From Morella rubra (Eukaryota > Streptophyta > Magnoliopsida > Fagales > Myricaceae): DNA of 64,000 nt. A program made the position numbers and the translations under genes. The stretch is from positions 21,793,351-21,857,350 of the forward strand of contig CM025856.1 in assembly GCA_003952965.2 (NCBI GenBank), in the 5' to 3' direction. The notes beneath the pieces were generated by a model. It had not been told where the DNA came from. It was given only the letters and a program-made list of their open reading frames with translations, and did not search any database. This document shows, piece after piece, positions 49,403 through 62,500 of the stretch (position 1 is its first letter; every line of letters begins with the position of its first letter).

Positions 49403-52400
49403 AACCATCGCACAGGACCGTGGTAGCCCCGCCTGAGTGGATGATCTGGGCAAACACGTGGAGATTTTTGGCAGAAATACGAAGGTATTTATGTCTTTTT
49501 GACCTTAGGTGCCTAGGAGGTGGTTTAAATCGTTTAGGTTTTTTTTTTTCCTTTTGAGCAAAATTGAGTAATTCCATTTGCTGACGGTACAAAAACGAAT
49601 AGGGAATATTAATACAGTGAGATCAGACCACTGGGCATTCTTTTTTCTTTTTTTCTTTTATAAGCTATTATGCTGTGGGGCTTTAGCGTGATTTGCACTG
49701 CAATATAAATATATAATCAAATAAAAATATATATATTTATATTCAGATAACAAAATCAAAATGTGAAAGATTTAGAAATAAATGGTTTATAATGATACGT
49801 AATTCATGCAATATTTCTTCTCCCTCTTTCATGTTCATCAGATGAGGGAGATGAGCTCCCCCTCCATTGGGTTTTCTTTTTTGTTTTTCCTTTTGGTCTG
49901 TTCTTTTTCTCATCCAAACAGATTATGGAGATTTTAGGTGATATTCGTTTAATAAAAAATTGTAAAATTTTTATAAAATTGTGAATATTTATATAGATTA
50001 GAGTTTTAAAGATTTTTGCGCAAATGTTTTTGAAAATTTTTAAATATATTTAATTTTTATTGAAGTATGTAAAAATGTGTAAAGAAAGATGATTTTATGT
50101 AATTATTTAATAAAAAAATATTTGAGTTAAAAAAAATAGGGAGAGGAACAAATTGTCAAAACCTTTTTTTAAAAAAAAAAATATTGAAATTTGTGTGAAA
50201 GTTGTTGAAGTTTGTGTAAATAGTTAATGTTATTAAGTGTTTATATATGATTTTTTAATATTTTAGATGTTAGTTTTGCAAATTTTGTTAAATACATTAT
50301 ATACTATAAATACTTTTGCAAATAAACATGCCCTTAATTTTGAAAAATTGCTATTGTAACATATTAAAAGCTCTATTAAATCGACATGGCCATGCCAAAA
50401 ATAAATTACTAAGTTTATCAAATTTGATTGCATTCGTATTAACAGAATCGATGGAATGACACTACACACAATGCAAGCACGCTCTTTTGCTGCGGAGTAT
50501 ATGTTACCTAGTCTCGAAGTCTCTTGATAACAAGTCTAGTTAAATCTTTGAGACAAAATCATTTTGAATCCTCTATCTATCAATACAATTTTAAATAAAA
50601 ATTTAAACTACTAATTCTGACATATAAGTCCTCTAACTTTCATAATTAATCATATTGTATTTTGAAATGAAATATGACTATCAAAATCATATCATATAGC
50701 TTATTTATAACACACATGACAAGAATTCGATAATTGGATCTTTTTTAAAAACAAATTGATAGTTCTTTAGTTTTCGGTTAATGGTCTAGAGATTGTTTTA
50801 AAGTTAGAGATTTCGCCTCTTTTACTGTTTTTTTTTTTTTTTTTGGTTTGGTTGTTTGTTTTTCAAATCTAACTTTATTTGCTTTTTTGAGTAAATACTA
50901 TTTTAGGTCTGGAAGTAGAGCACGAAGTTAATATGACTAGGGGCATTATTTGGAGAGGGGTGGACTGGGATAATAATTTGAATTGGGTTTAGTATTAGAG
51001 GGCCGCCATGTAGCGAGGAACTTCGAAGGAAGAGTTACGGGGGAAGACAGAGAAAGAAGATCAGGAGGACATGAACGGTAGCGACGGTGTGAAGAGACTG
51101 GGGTGGAAGCTTATCAAATATAAAATTTTGAAAAATAACTCGCCAAAGGAAAAAAGTGCACCGGGGAAGATAGGAGGTGGAGATCAGGGTCCCAAGGAAT
51201 GAAGGAAAAAGTCAAAGGATTAATTTCACTGGAGTTGAAGCGTCTCTTTACCCCCTGCTATGGTTATTGGTGAGAGTCAGCACTACACTATGATCAGATC
51301 ATTGCAGCCGAAGGGAGTTGTTGAATTAAGAGCGTGAAGAATAGTCCTCTTACGGAATATACCTTCAAGTTTTGTTTTCTTCCCAATCCCTTTCCCAGTT
51401 GTCGGATCATGTTGGATTAGAGCATGTCTAGAACTTGTTTCTAAGAGTTTCTATCGGTGTTTGTTGTCTTGTTCGAACTGGATCTTACTGGGTGGAATTG
51501 GTGTATGTACAGAGTATCGTCTTGTTATCAATAAAACAATCACACCTACCCAATAAAACAAAGTTTTAACGGCTGGACTAGCCCGACAAAAACAAAAAAG
51601 AAGAAAGAAGAGGAAGAAGAAGACGTTAATGGTAATTGGGTTTCGGCTATGATGAGAAAACGACAGCAAGAAGTGGGAAAAAAGAGAGACAAGAGAGACA
51701 AGAGAGGAAGACAAAAGAAAGCATAAGCCTATTCTCTTGGTAATCTGCTAGGTGCTAACCGAGTTTATGTATGAATGCAAAGACCACTTGGGGAAATTAA
51801 CAAATCCAACAAGTGTTTTGTACGAGAATGGAAGAGCAATTGGGGAAATTAACAAATCAAAAGCAATCGTTCGCTTACCAGCAAGTGATATAGATACCCC
51901 ACAATCCACAATTAACCCACAACTCACCCCTATATTGTGTCTCGCAAAGTCCAACGACATGGTCAAATAACTTTATTCCGAAGGCCCACCACAGCAGCCA
52001 ATCACGAAGCCCCGATATGCTTTGAACCTTTTAACAACCTTAGAACTTGGAAGTCAACGTCTGAATCTGTACAGTTATAGCGGCTACATTCTTTTGCATT
52101 ATCACTCTCTCCTTTCCTTTCAAGATAATGAAGTGTTTGGGAAGACAGCGAACCAATGCGCCTAATTATTGCCATTAATATGGTACCTTGGGTGGAGCGT
52201 GACCAATTTCCACTGAAACTGTCCTGTGCCATTGATGCCCTTGGTGCTCAAATTTCAACCTCTTGATATAGTAGATATCGTGGAATCGAATTGTTCCCGG
52301 AGCGTCTTGAACTAGTAATGCTAGATCGGCCGCTCCACGGGGAATTCATATGTTGCACGTATGTACTTAAGATTGTCACATTGCAGTACAAGGTTGCTTT

Positions 52401-52643
52401 CAACTTTGGTCCCCAAAGTGCTATATATGGACTAGAGGACTAGTTAGCCGACTTCTATCCACGGAGTCGGGAAAAAGCAAGAGCACAAAGAAACGTGTGG
52501 ATTCTCGCTGCTCATCTTTGATTTCCTCACAAGATGTTCGCTAAATTTAGAGCCGCAGGAACAGGTCCCCAAAGCAGTCGTGTCTTTCTCTCACTTCCGA
52601 GTACCAATTCTCAGAACCAAACCCACAAAAATCTCCAATAAAC
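49403..52643. other. intergenic between XRN and ATP sulfurylase (head to head)
   Basis: AT-rich left half and more mixed right half. A segment ttggggaaattaacaaatc is present twice (about 51788-51806 and 51839-51857) without a poly(A) tail. No gene was recognised. The last few hundred bases are the presumed promoter and leader of ATP sulfurylase. Confidence 0.45.
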
Positions 52644-55600
52644 ATGTCTGTAAGCATGAAATTACACATCAAGACCACCCACCTTAATCTGAAGCTCTAC
52701 CCACAAACCAACAAGAAAAGTAACTGCACAAACTATAACATTAAGATCCGACCGCAACCCATTTACCATTTCAATCCATTGATCTCCACCGCCGACAAAC
52801 CAACAATGCATGTATCTTCTTCTTCTTCTTTTTCGGTCAAGAGCTCTCTGATCGAGCCAGACGGTGGGGTTCTGGTGAATCTTGTGGTGCCGGAGAGCGA
52901 GCGGGCGAAGAAGACGTCGGAGGCGGAGGCTTTGCCCAAGGTTTGTCTGACCAAGATCGATATCGAATGGGTACACGTGATCAGTGAGGGGTGGGCGAGT
53001 CCGCTGAGAGGCTTCATGAGAGAGAACGAGTATTTGCAGAGCTTGCATTTCAATTCCTTGAGAACGAAAGATGGGTCTGTGGTGAACATGTCACTTCCCA
53101 TTGTGCTGGCTATTGACGACGAGACTAAGGAGCAAATTGGTCATCCCCCAACGTGGGGTTGGTCGGACCAAATGGAGATTTGGTCGGTATTCTCTGGAGG
53201 TTAGTCGTTTTCAATGCGAGAATGTAATTGAATAATCGTTCGGTCGTTGATTCACATATTAACTGAATAGTTTTTGCTATTTGATAAAATATTCGAATCA
53301 ATGAGAGTATTTAGGAAACAAAGAGAAGTTTGACAATGAAAGTCAAACGGAGTCTTTTCTGATTATAAAACTTGAACAGTTTGTTTCGTTCTTGTCTTCA
53401 TTTTCAACTGTATTTTACAGCAAAGACGTATCAGTGTGAGATATTTTATTGTCCGGCTGAAATTCATATGCGTCTATAGGTAGTTTTTAACTCGAGTTTG
53501 ACCATTTGAATTGGCTGTACACACTGGATGCGAACTGCATTTAAATGATCAATGGATTAGTACGGTGAGAAAATACCCAAAATTCATATTACACCGTAGA
53601 TTATTTATTGTTCTGAAGTGAACAGTTGTTCTTCCCTAACTATGCAGGTGATCTGAACTGCTCATGTTGGGTTTGAGTGGCCAAATCATTGGTTTTTGTT
53701 GGTACTTAAAAAGTTCTCGAGTTTGGGAAGTCAACGATTCTGTTTTTTGTTTTCATCATTTATTTTAGGTATCGGTTCTTTGTGACTTTAATCTAGTATT
53801 GTTATATTGTAATATGCTATAGTAATGTAACTGCTGATGTGTACCCAGCTCCATCAATTGACCTCATCCTAAGCTTTTCTAATATTGAGCCTTTTGCAGC
53901 ATTGAAATATACAAGCATAGTAAAGAAGAAAGAATAGCTAGAACTTGGGGTACAACTGCTCCAGGATTGCCCTATGTTGAGGAGGTTATTACTCCAGCGG
54001 GGAATTGGCTGGTTGGTGGAGATTTGGAAGTGTTGAATCCTATAAAGTATAATGATGGCCTTGATCACTACAGGCTCTCACCCCAACAACTCCGAAAGGA
54101 ATTTGATAGGCGTCAAGCAGATGCAGTTTTTGCTTTTCAATTAAGGAACCCTGTGCATAATGGGCATGCTTTGTTAATGAATGATACACGCAAGCGGCTC
54201 TTGGAAATGGGTTTCCAGAATCCAATTCTATTGCTGCATCCTTTGGGAGGCTTCACGAAGGCAGATGATGTCCCCTTGGATGTTCGGATGGAGCAACATA
54301 GCAAGGTTATTCACGTGGCTCTTCTTGTATAGCATTGAATCATAATGAGTTTGGCAGTTACACTGGCATTATAGAGATGATACATTGTGTTTCTTTCCAC
54401 ATCTCTGCAAAGAGTCTAAGAGCCAATGTATTTGCAATTTTTTAGTATCAATTATCATTAGAACTAAATGAAATCATTTGATAATTTAGTGGCCCCTTTT
54501 CAAAATGTCATCTTGATTTTGGCGAGGGCTCCATGTTTTGGTCTCTAATTTATCCACATGTTAATTGGCTTCAGATCTTATCTTTGCCTATCCAATTTCG
54601 CGTATCCATGTGATCCATCATTGTTCCAACTGTCAAAGATGTCAGTTTCGCTTATGGTACTTATTTATTCTCAGGTTCTAATTTATTCTCGCTTATGGTA
54701 CTTATTTATTTTGGCGAGGGCTCCATGTTTTGGTCTCTAATTTATCCACGTTAATTGGCTTCAGATCTTATCTTTGCCTATCCAATTTCGTGTATCCATG
54801 TGATCCATCATTGAAATTTAATCAAATTATTTGCAACTGTCAAAGATGTCAGTTTCGCTTATGGTACTTATTTATTCTCAGGTTCTAGAAGATGGAGTTC
54901 TTGACCCCGAAACTACCATTGTAGCCATATTCCCATCACCTATGCATTATGCTGGGCCAACTGAAGTACAGTGGCACGCCAAAGCACGGATAAATGCAGG
55001 TGCCAATTTTTACATTGTTGGTCGTGATCCTGCAGGTATGGGTCACCCAACTGAGAAGAGAGATTTATATAACCCTGATCATGGGAAAAAGGTGTTAGGC
55101 ATGGCTCCTGGCTTGGAGAAGCTAAATATTTTGCCATTCAAGGTAGGTAACATTATGCTCTGCTTTCAGACCAGACTGTTGAAGCTCTGTTGCATTTTTC
55201 TATCTCAACACCTCCTACATTACCCTTTATTTGCAATTCTCTGCTTTTAGAATCAAAGCTCTTACTGGATGTTTATGGTGATCATGATATAAAGTTAACT
55301 TGATAATCTTCATTAACTTTTCTCCGTAGGCAGTTACTCATTAGTTATGAAAGTGAAGTATTTGTCTGTGTTCCTCGAATGATGAAAGGGATTGTCTTGT
55401 ACAACTAATGAACTCATATATGCAGGAAATTAATATTTCTGTTCAAATTAATGCCCGTAGGAACTTATGGAAATGGTTCATGATTGTTTATACCACACAA
55501 TTTTTGGATGTTGTGGAGCTTCCTATTAGCAAGCTCAAACTGGTGTTCCCAAAGATGGTCTTTGCATGGCTTTCAATGTCTACCAATTCCATATGTTCCT

Positions 55601-56825
55601 TTTTTGGGTGTTCTGTTGATTGGGCAATCCATCCAGATGACGAGATAACAAGATATTGAAATTAATAGTTTGATGTCTGCTGGAAAGATAAAAGTACATT
55701 GCATACCACAGCAAGTTTACAAATATCTAATGCTGACTAATGTATAGATACTTGCAGCTGCTGCTGCTGATAAATGTAGGCAAAATGGAATTTGAAGTAC
55801 CTAAGGTTCTGAGACCCGTGCTTGTGATTTAGTCAGTTACAATACAGAACACGTCTAGATCATTTCACTTGGCTGATAAAAAAGCTGTTCATATTTCTCT
55901 ATAAATCTGATATGTCTGATCACATTGGAAACCTGTATTCCATGACTTAGTGCTTCCAGCTTTAGCACAGGACTTAATTGATGTTGCTAGGTTTGTTCTA
56001 TATATGAGAGGTCAAGAAGCCCGTGTGCCCCCTCTTACTTTTCTTTCTTCTTTATGAACTGCAGGTAGCAGCATATGACAATGTGGGAAAAAAGATGGCA
56101 TTTTTTGAGCCTTCACGTGCTAAAGATTTCCTCTTCATCTCTGGAACCAAGGTAGGAACTATATTTCATTTCCCGGTTGCCCGTTGAATATCTGAAGCTC
56201 CGTGGAGCTTAAAGGAGTTTCTAGGATACAGTGTGGTTTAAATGGTCAATATGTGTTTTGACCATAGTTTCCCTGGTACATCATATTCGAATTTGGAATG
56301 GCAAGTTAGAAAGTGGCTCTTGCTGGGACCTACACATCCTTTGCTCTGTAAATCTCCAATTTCTCATATGTTCTAACTGTATGTGAAGGCTGCAGAACGT
56401 GTAGTTTGTGGAAACTTGTGATAATTGATTTAATAAAAAATCTATTATGACCAACATTGAGACTACAAATAAATTTGAAAGCCTAACGCACTTCCAAAAA
56501 AAAAAAAGGAACAATTTTTGGAAGAAAAAACCTTTAAATAGTGTTTGTGCAGTTAACTTCTTTAGAATGTTGCCTTATGATTTTCCTTGGACCTGTTCGT
56601 AAAGATATGTTGTATTGGCTACTAGGAGAACTCATGCCATTTTACATACTCCATTGCTTATTTGGTGGACCTACTGTGTCTTTTCAGATGCGGACTTATG
56701 CAAGGAACGGTGAGAATCCTCCCGATGGCTTTATGTGCCCTGGGGGATGGAAGGTTCTAGTCGAATATTATGAGAGCTTGCAAGCCGAAGAGGCGTTACA
56801 GCAAGAAGCTGTGTTATTTACTTAG
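52644..56825 (+). CDS. APS2: ATP sulfurylase (APS2-like), with one missing base in exon 1
   Basis: Makes adenosine 5'-phosphosulfate from ATP and sulfate, the first step of sulfate assimilation. Exons 52644-53199, 53900-54305, 54882-55142, 56065-56151 and 56688-56825 total 1,448 bases, one short of a multiple of three. Restoring one base gives 482 residues. The N-terminus is a plastid-type extension. The mature part has [48 protein letters not shown] (the HxGH-type motif), [50 protein letters not shown] and the end [20 protein letters not shown]. The shift lies at the CCCCC run 53145-53149. Downstream, [13 protein letters not shown] reads only in the next frame; uncorrected, translation stops at 53204. 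A second in-frame ATG at 52806 may start a cytosolic form. No separate APS reductase or PAPS kinase domain is fused. Confidence 0.92.
54519..54887. repeat. tandem duplication in the intron before exon 3 of ATP sulfurylase, including the splice acceptor
   Basis: Copy A (about 54519-54680) and copy B (about 54711-54887) share ttggcgagggctcc, cttcagatcttatctttgcc, gtatccatgtgatccatca and caaagatgtcagtttcgc. Both end ttattctcaggttcta. Copy B has about 20 extra bases. The element cgcttatggtacttattt occurs three times (about 54649, 54689, 54857). Only the copy B acceptor leads into exon 3. Confidence 0.85.
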
Positions 56826-59500
56826 ATCTACACCAGAGGGCCAGAGGCTTTGTATAGCTAACTTCTTTTTCATTCTCTTTTCTTCAATTTTTTGGGAATA
56901 AACGGTCAGTTTATTGATGTAGGCACCAAGCAGCAGAACTGATCCAAAATTATATTTACTGAAGATGCCTGATTGAAAATGATCTGCTTGTAGTATGCAG
57001 TAAAACTTGTCTTTGGGTATTGGTGTTGGCTTGATTCTTGGAGCAGGTCATATTTGGCATGCATGTAACGTATTCCATTTATTAAGAGAATTTCTATACC
57101 CTAAAAAATTGATATTGTCCCTGCTTGAATTTCTATATCCTTTCAGATTGATTGCCTATGTTCCTGAATTTTGGATTCCCATACCAAAAACATACTCAAG
57201 CCATACTGTATATGGTATACCAAGGAAGCCTATTTGGACTGCCGATGTATTCAGCAATGAATTCCAATTGCCTGGCACCACACTACATCAACTATCAATT
57301 TATGTAAGTAAGAAAGATTTTAATCATGGACGTTTGTTTCCTGTCTTTTTGTATCTCGTTCTCCCTCCCTCCTTTTCCACTGTTCTTTTGGATCATAAAA
57401 GTCACCTAAACTTGATTTCAGAGCACAGTTTTATGGGCTCCAGAATGAGGTTGCAGCCAGAGCCCATTGACCCTGCCATGGTCTGGAATGGGCTTCAGTT
57501 ACGCTTGCACTCTTTGCGCCCGCTCGTCAAACCATAATCCGAACTCGTTCCAGTGCTAACAAATAAAATTCTCAAATTAAAGGAACACTTCTAACATAGA
57601 AGATGTCATTCATTCTCATCAATATGGGAATGTTCTGCTTCTAATTTTTTTTTTCCTTCTTTCTTTTCCTGAGCGGCTTCTTTTGTTTGTGGGTTTCGCT
57701 TTTGTTGAACAAGAGGCCACCACTAACATTTGCCCTCGTTCGTATCGTACTGGTCTACACTGTATAAACTTATAAACTTATAACCCACTTCACTCTGACA
57801 CATGGAGCCGCTGAAGTTGTCCCTCAATCAGTGCATTGGACCTCCGGTCATACTCTGTTTACCTTTTCCCTTTCTCTGGTCTCAACATACTCTGCACTCA
57901 TGCTCTGCTGTTAGTAGATATATATAGTGAGACCTGCGCTTGTTTGTCCCCAAATGTTCCCTGGCCTAGAGGCCTTGCCTTGCCTACTTGAGCCTAGACT
58001 CAGCCTTATGGAGCCTAGGCCTTGTTTTCTACTTCCTATTAGGCCGGTTGTGGTCGTTCTTCTCACTGATTCTGCACAGGCAGTCCCACCACTCACGTTG
58101 AGTGGAGCTTTTTATTTTGATTCTTTTACTCGACCCTTTAATTACAAGAGGGTAGTTGGAACATCAACTCGCTGGAAGTCAATTCACATAGTTAGTTGTT
58201 ATACTTTAAAATAGTGTTTGAATGAAGGTACGCTTTCAGCTGGGGAAATTTATATTGACTTCATTTGCTCCCAAGGCGGACAATGCTGCATGGCATCTCA
58301 CGCTTTCTTGCTTCATTTATGCCTCCAAACGCGTAGGACTGAGTTCCTTTGTTACATGCAACAAATCATACAACCTGGCCGGGACCCTCTGTTTAGAATG
58401 TTGTTCCCTAGAGTGGGTCTGTTATGTCGCGCACCGATTTGAATTTGACACCCGAGGTTTCCCCTCGATGTCATACAGTACATGTGCAAACAACTATGGT
58501 TGAGGTACATCCGTAAGGTCCTTTGATGCTCAGAACTTCCAAGGTGAGCTGTAATGGGGGCCATTCCGCTTCAATCTCTTCAAGATTTAAAACAGAGTCG
58601 CACATTAGGTTGGGGAAAGATGCTGTCCATAGTCCATCCCTTAGTATATATGTGGCTTAAAACATATGTAACATTAAAAGTCCATGAAGTCTGGTCTATT
58701 CCACAGTATCCCACCATTTTTGACTCCACAGCACACATGTAGTAGCTCTAGGCGATTGGTAGTGAAGGATCTGTTCAATGCCAATCTTTTTGCTCCTAGG
58801 TAGTGCGAATCATGCATGACCTTGTTTGTTTGTTTGTCTGAACCTTTTTTATGTACGATCACTCTCCCTTAGATCCACGTCCACATGATAATTTCCCTCT
58901 CGACGACGGAGTTTATTCAACATATATAAGAAAGTGGGTCTATATAGGAGCAATATAATTGGCCTTAGACAGTGCTCCAGCAGACTAGCACCCATTATTG
59001 TATGCTCATTGCTTTACCATAGATAACCTTATCAAGAACCTGAGCAGAAAGTGTAAATGGGAGGTGCCCATTAAAGATCACAATTAGTGGTCTTCCTTTA
59101 ACATAGCAATGGTAGTTAGAAGTACAGGAAAGGGCAATGGCATTCTTGAATCATGTTTTGCTGACATTTCGAGTCCGCAGCTTTAGGGGGGGCAAAGGTA
59201 ACATGGCCTTCACATGCTCAACAGAGGAGGGGGTCATTTTCTCGCGCCCCTCAGGAATTTGACATGGTTTTTAAGCTTGTTATGTTCGGACTTCAGTGCC
59301 TTTCGGTGAGACCAGTAGTGGGTCCACCTAATACCTTTTTCCTCTGTTCTGTTGTTATCCGTCTTTCGCCAAACCTGCAATATCATTCGTAGAACATGAT
59401 GCTCTAACTTCTTATGAAGAGCGTATCAATACACATTGTATATTTGAAAGATATTTTCCATTTTTCTGGTCTGAAAGTATTTAATGGTTTCTCAAAGTTC
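56826..59500. other. ATP sulfurylase 3' flank and spacer
   Basis: Presumed 3' untranslated region, then spacer with overlapping open frames near 57007-57537, 57911-58214 and 58218-58564. The longest (57007) has no ATG at its start and no recognisable domain. No gene is claimed. Confidence 0.45.
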
Positions 59501-59552
59501 AAGTATTGGATATCCGTGCCTAGAAAAAAAAGAAAAAGTATTGGATATCCGT
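59501..59552 (+). repeat. A-rich micro-insertion with 17-bp target duplication
   Basis: aagtattggatatccgt is present at 59501-59517 and exactly at 59536-59552. The 18-base insert is gcctagaaaaaaaagaaa. Confidence 0.7.
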
Positions 59553-62500
59553 ACATTGTACGCTGCCCACCGACGGCCACCGTACCAATTTTCAACCTCC
59601 CGTGTATCTTTTGATATCTTCTTTTGCTTCTGTGTCCTCGTTTCTTTAGAGGAATCGGTGAGGTGGCGGTTGGGTGGCGAAGATTATTTAATGGTAGGTA
59701 TTATGCAAACCCTAGGGCGTACTATGGACGTCCTGCTTTTGGAGTGAGAAATGAAGAAGCGGAAGGACAGGGGCCGGACTGGCCGTATTTTAGCGTCGAG
59801 CATTTATTACTGTCTGGGCCTAGAAAAGCATTGAGAGGCTAACTGGCTACTAGCTATTCTGCATGGTAGCCAGGCTTTATAAAAGATGCCAGCGGTTCTC
59901 ATTCAATTTCGAAAATCTTGTCAGATTGCGAACGTGCTTGTTTGTTGCTAGCTGCCCCTCCCAATATTAGCCTCATTATTAGGAGGACCACATTCATTTA
60001 CCATAAGAAATAAGAAGATGTTCAGTTAGTGACTTTTATGAGAATTTTTTTTGTACTTCGAGAATCGTTAAAGTAATGTTAATTTTATTCGTACGTGTGC
60101 TGTAATTTTTTGAAGTAACGTTAAAAAATATATTTGATTCGTATATTTTCATATTCACTCAAAGTCTTGTTTTAGCTTCCTGTTAATTCTGACGGAAAGA
60201 AAAATAACAAAGATTTTAAAGAATTTTCATTGTGCAATTTAAAAAAGATACAGACAATATATCATCCTATTTATTTAATGATATTTATGTAAAACTTAAG
60301 ATAGCGTGGATTCTACATAATTTAGTAATATTTAGCTTTTAAAATTTTTGGTGTATGCAAATTTGTGAAAAAAAGTATAGAAATAAATTATTTGAATGAA
60401 ATTTATATTTATTTAGATAAAATAAGATGATTTAATAGAGAAATATATTATTTTACAAAAATTTCTATTAAATTAAAATTTTAAAGTGACCAAAATTTTG
60501 GACGTCAAACACAGTGACTTGTCTATCTCTCAACTGCAATCCGAGTAATAATTGGGGAGGAAAGTAGCCCATTTAACTAAATGGTAAGCATTGAAGTTTA
60601 CGTATATATAATTGTTACTATAATCTTCATAAAGCACAGTTGATTCATTTTGATTTTGAGCCTAAATGTGTTAGACTTTAACGACTAGGAATTAAAGTCT
60701 CCCAAAAGAAAACACCAATAAAATCCGCCTGAGATAACGGCTATTTATACCTAGATTTGGTTAGATTATAAAGTTGAAAGAGGTAATAAGGACCTCAACC
60801 TACCCGAAAACCACGAAGCACATGTGGCCAAACTGGACCCAATCGCCACGTTCTAGCTCAAGGCCAATCGGCGTCAGAACTAGTAGCTCGTATCTGAAGG
60901 AATTATCTGAATTCCCTCGGCCTATGGACTTGCAAATCTTCTACCAAACTCACCTCTTTGTGATCCAAAAAGGTGCTACAAAATAAGCTCTCAATTTATT
61001 AGGAGCAAGAAGACCACTCAATTGTCGTCGAAGTAGAGAGAGAAAGAGTGGGGATTGGTCAAGGAGCGTTTGATCATGGATGTGTGCATGTTATTTGGTG
61101 CTTTTAGCTTTCACTGTGATGTACAGAATCACAAGCCCAAATATCAAAACGACCGATTAACAGCAGCAAGTGGCCGTACGTACGTCTCAGTACAGTTGCT
61201 GCCCATCGTTGAATTAGAATAGAAAGAAGCCAAGAGGGAGACCGGTGGGTGAGCAAAAATTACTCGTAGTTATGTTGGTTTGCATTTTTTTTTAATGATT
61301 ACAAAAATTGTTTTAGAATTTTATTGGTGTTTGTGAGAGTGATAGGATTCTAAAAAAGACCCGTAAAAAAAGATATTTAGAAAGTGAAACTTTTTAAAAT
61401 TTATTTTGGAAAAATTTAAGAATAAAAAAGTATGTTTGAAAATAAATTTTTTATTAGATGAGTTTATGAATTTCTGTAAAAAAAATTTACAAAAATTGAG
61501 ATCAATAGACAAAAAAAAAAATACTGAAGATCGAAAATATTTTTAATGTCAAAAAATAATGTTTTTAATTTAAAAATAGTTTTTTCGTCTTGGGACTTGC
61601 TAGATATTGGTGTGTTTGAGACATATATTACTTTCGCATGAAATTTTTGTTATAATCCTAAGGTTATGATGAAACAGTTTATTTATGAAAAATATTTGAA
61701 ATAAATGCGCTTTGGTCTTCGCGTATTTCTTCTTGTAAAAAATATAAACGAACCTCTGCTACCAGGGTATGAACCCTCCGATGGTTAAGTTAGTTCTTTA
61801 TCTCTTTATTTCCTAACTCTTAATTTCTTGAGTTCTGAATTTGCATACCTTTCTCTTCTCTTGTCCTTTATTTTTATAGTCCATTTTTCACTTTCCCTCG
61901 CATTCTTTCTTTTTTGGGATCAATCCCTCGTTGCTTTGTGTCATGTGCAGTTTCTTTTCAGTGTACATTCTTAGTCGTGGGATGTCTACCTTTGTGAGGT
62001 GTCTGAGTTCGTTGAATGTTAGTGTTCATGGGACACTTTGTGGTTGACATGTGTTATGAACTCAAGATTCGTTTGGGCTTAGGTTGGCTTGGGCCTTATG
62101 TAGTTGGGTTGCACATAGTTAACTCATTGGATCGGTTCATTGGGCCGATTAATTCAGTTTCAGTATTATCAGGTTCCTTACCCCCAAAAAAAAAAACTTA
62201 CATTAGATTTATTTCATGCGAGGAAAAGCATACTAAAATTGACATTTTAGTTGAAATTTTGATGTATTATTAACGCTAGCTTCTTTTCTTTTACCTAACT
62301 AGAGAAATTCATTGGATTCGACTTGTATATTGGGTTAGACAGATCTGTTCTGGTTGGAAGACATAATAATTAAGCGAAGTGCAACAACAAACTTTAGACA
62401 CGCGAACCTATCTCACATTTCGATTTCAGTTAAGTTCATAATTTGTTAAAAAACTGTAAAATTCCAACTCATGTCTATTTATTAAATTCAGTTAGTATAA

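Noticed and set aside
51788..51857. Repeated ttggggaaattaacaaatc as another stub
   Set aside because: The spacer is 32 bases of ordinary sequence with no poly(A) run.
57007..57537. 176-codon open frame downstream of ATP sulfurylase
   Set aside because: It begins at TTG, has its first ATG only near the end, shows no domain, and lies in probable 3' flank.
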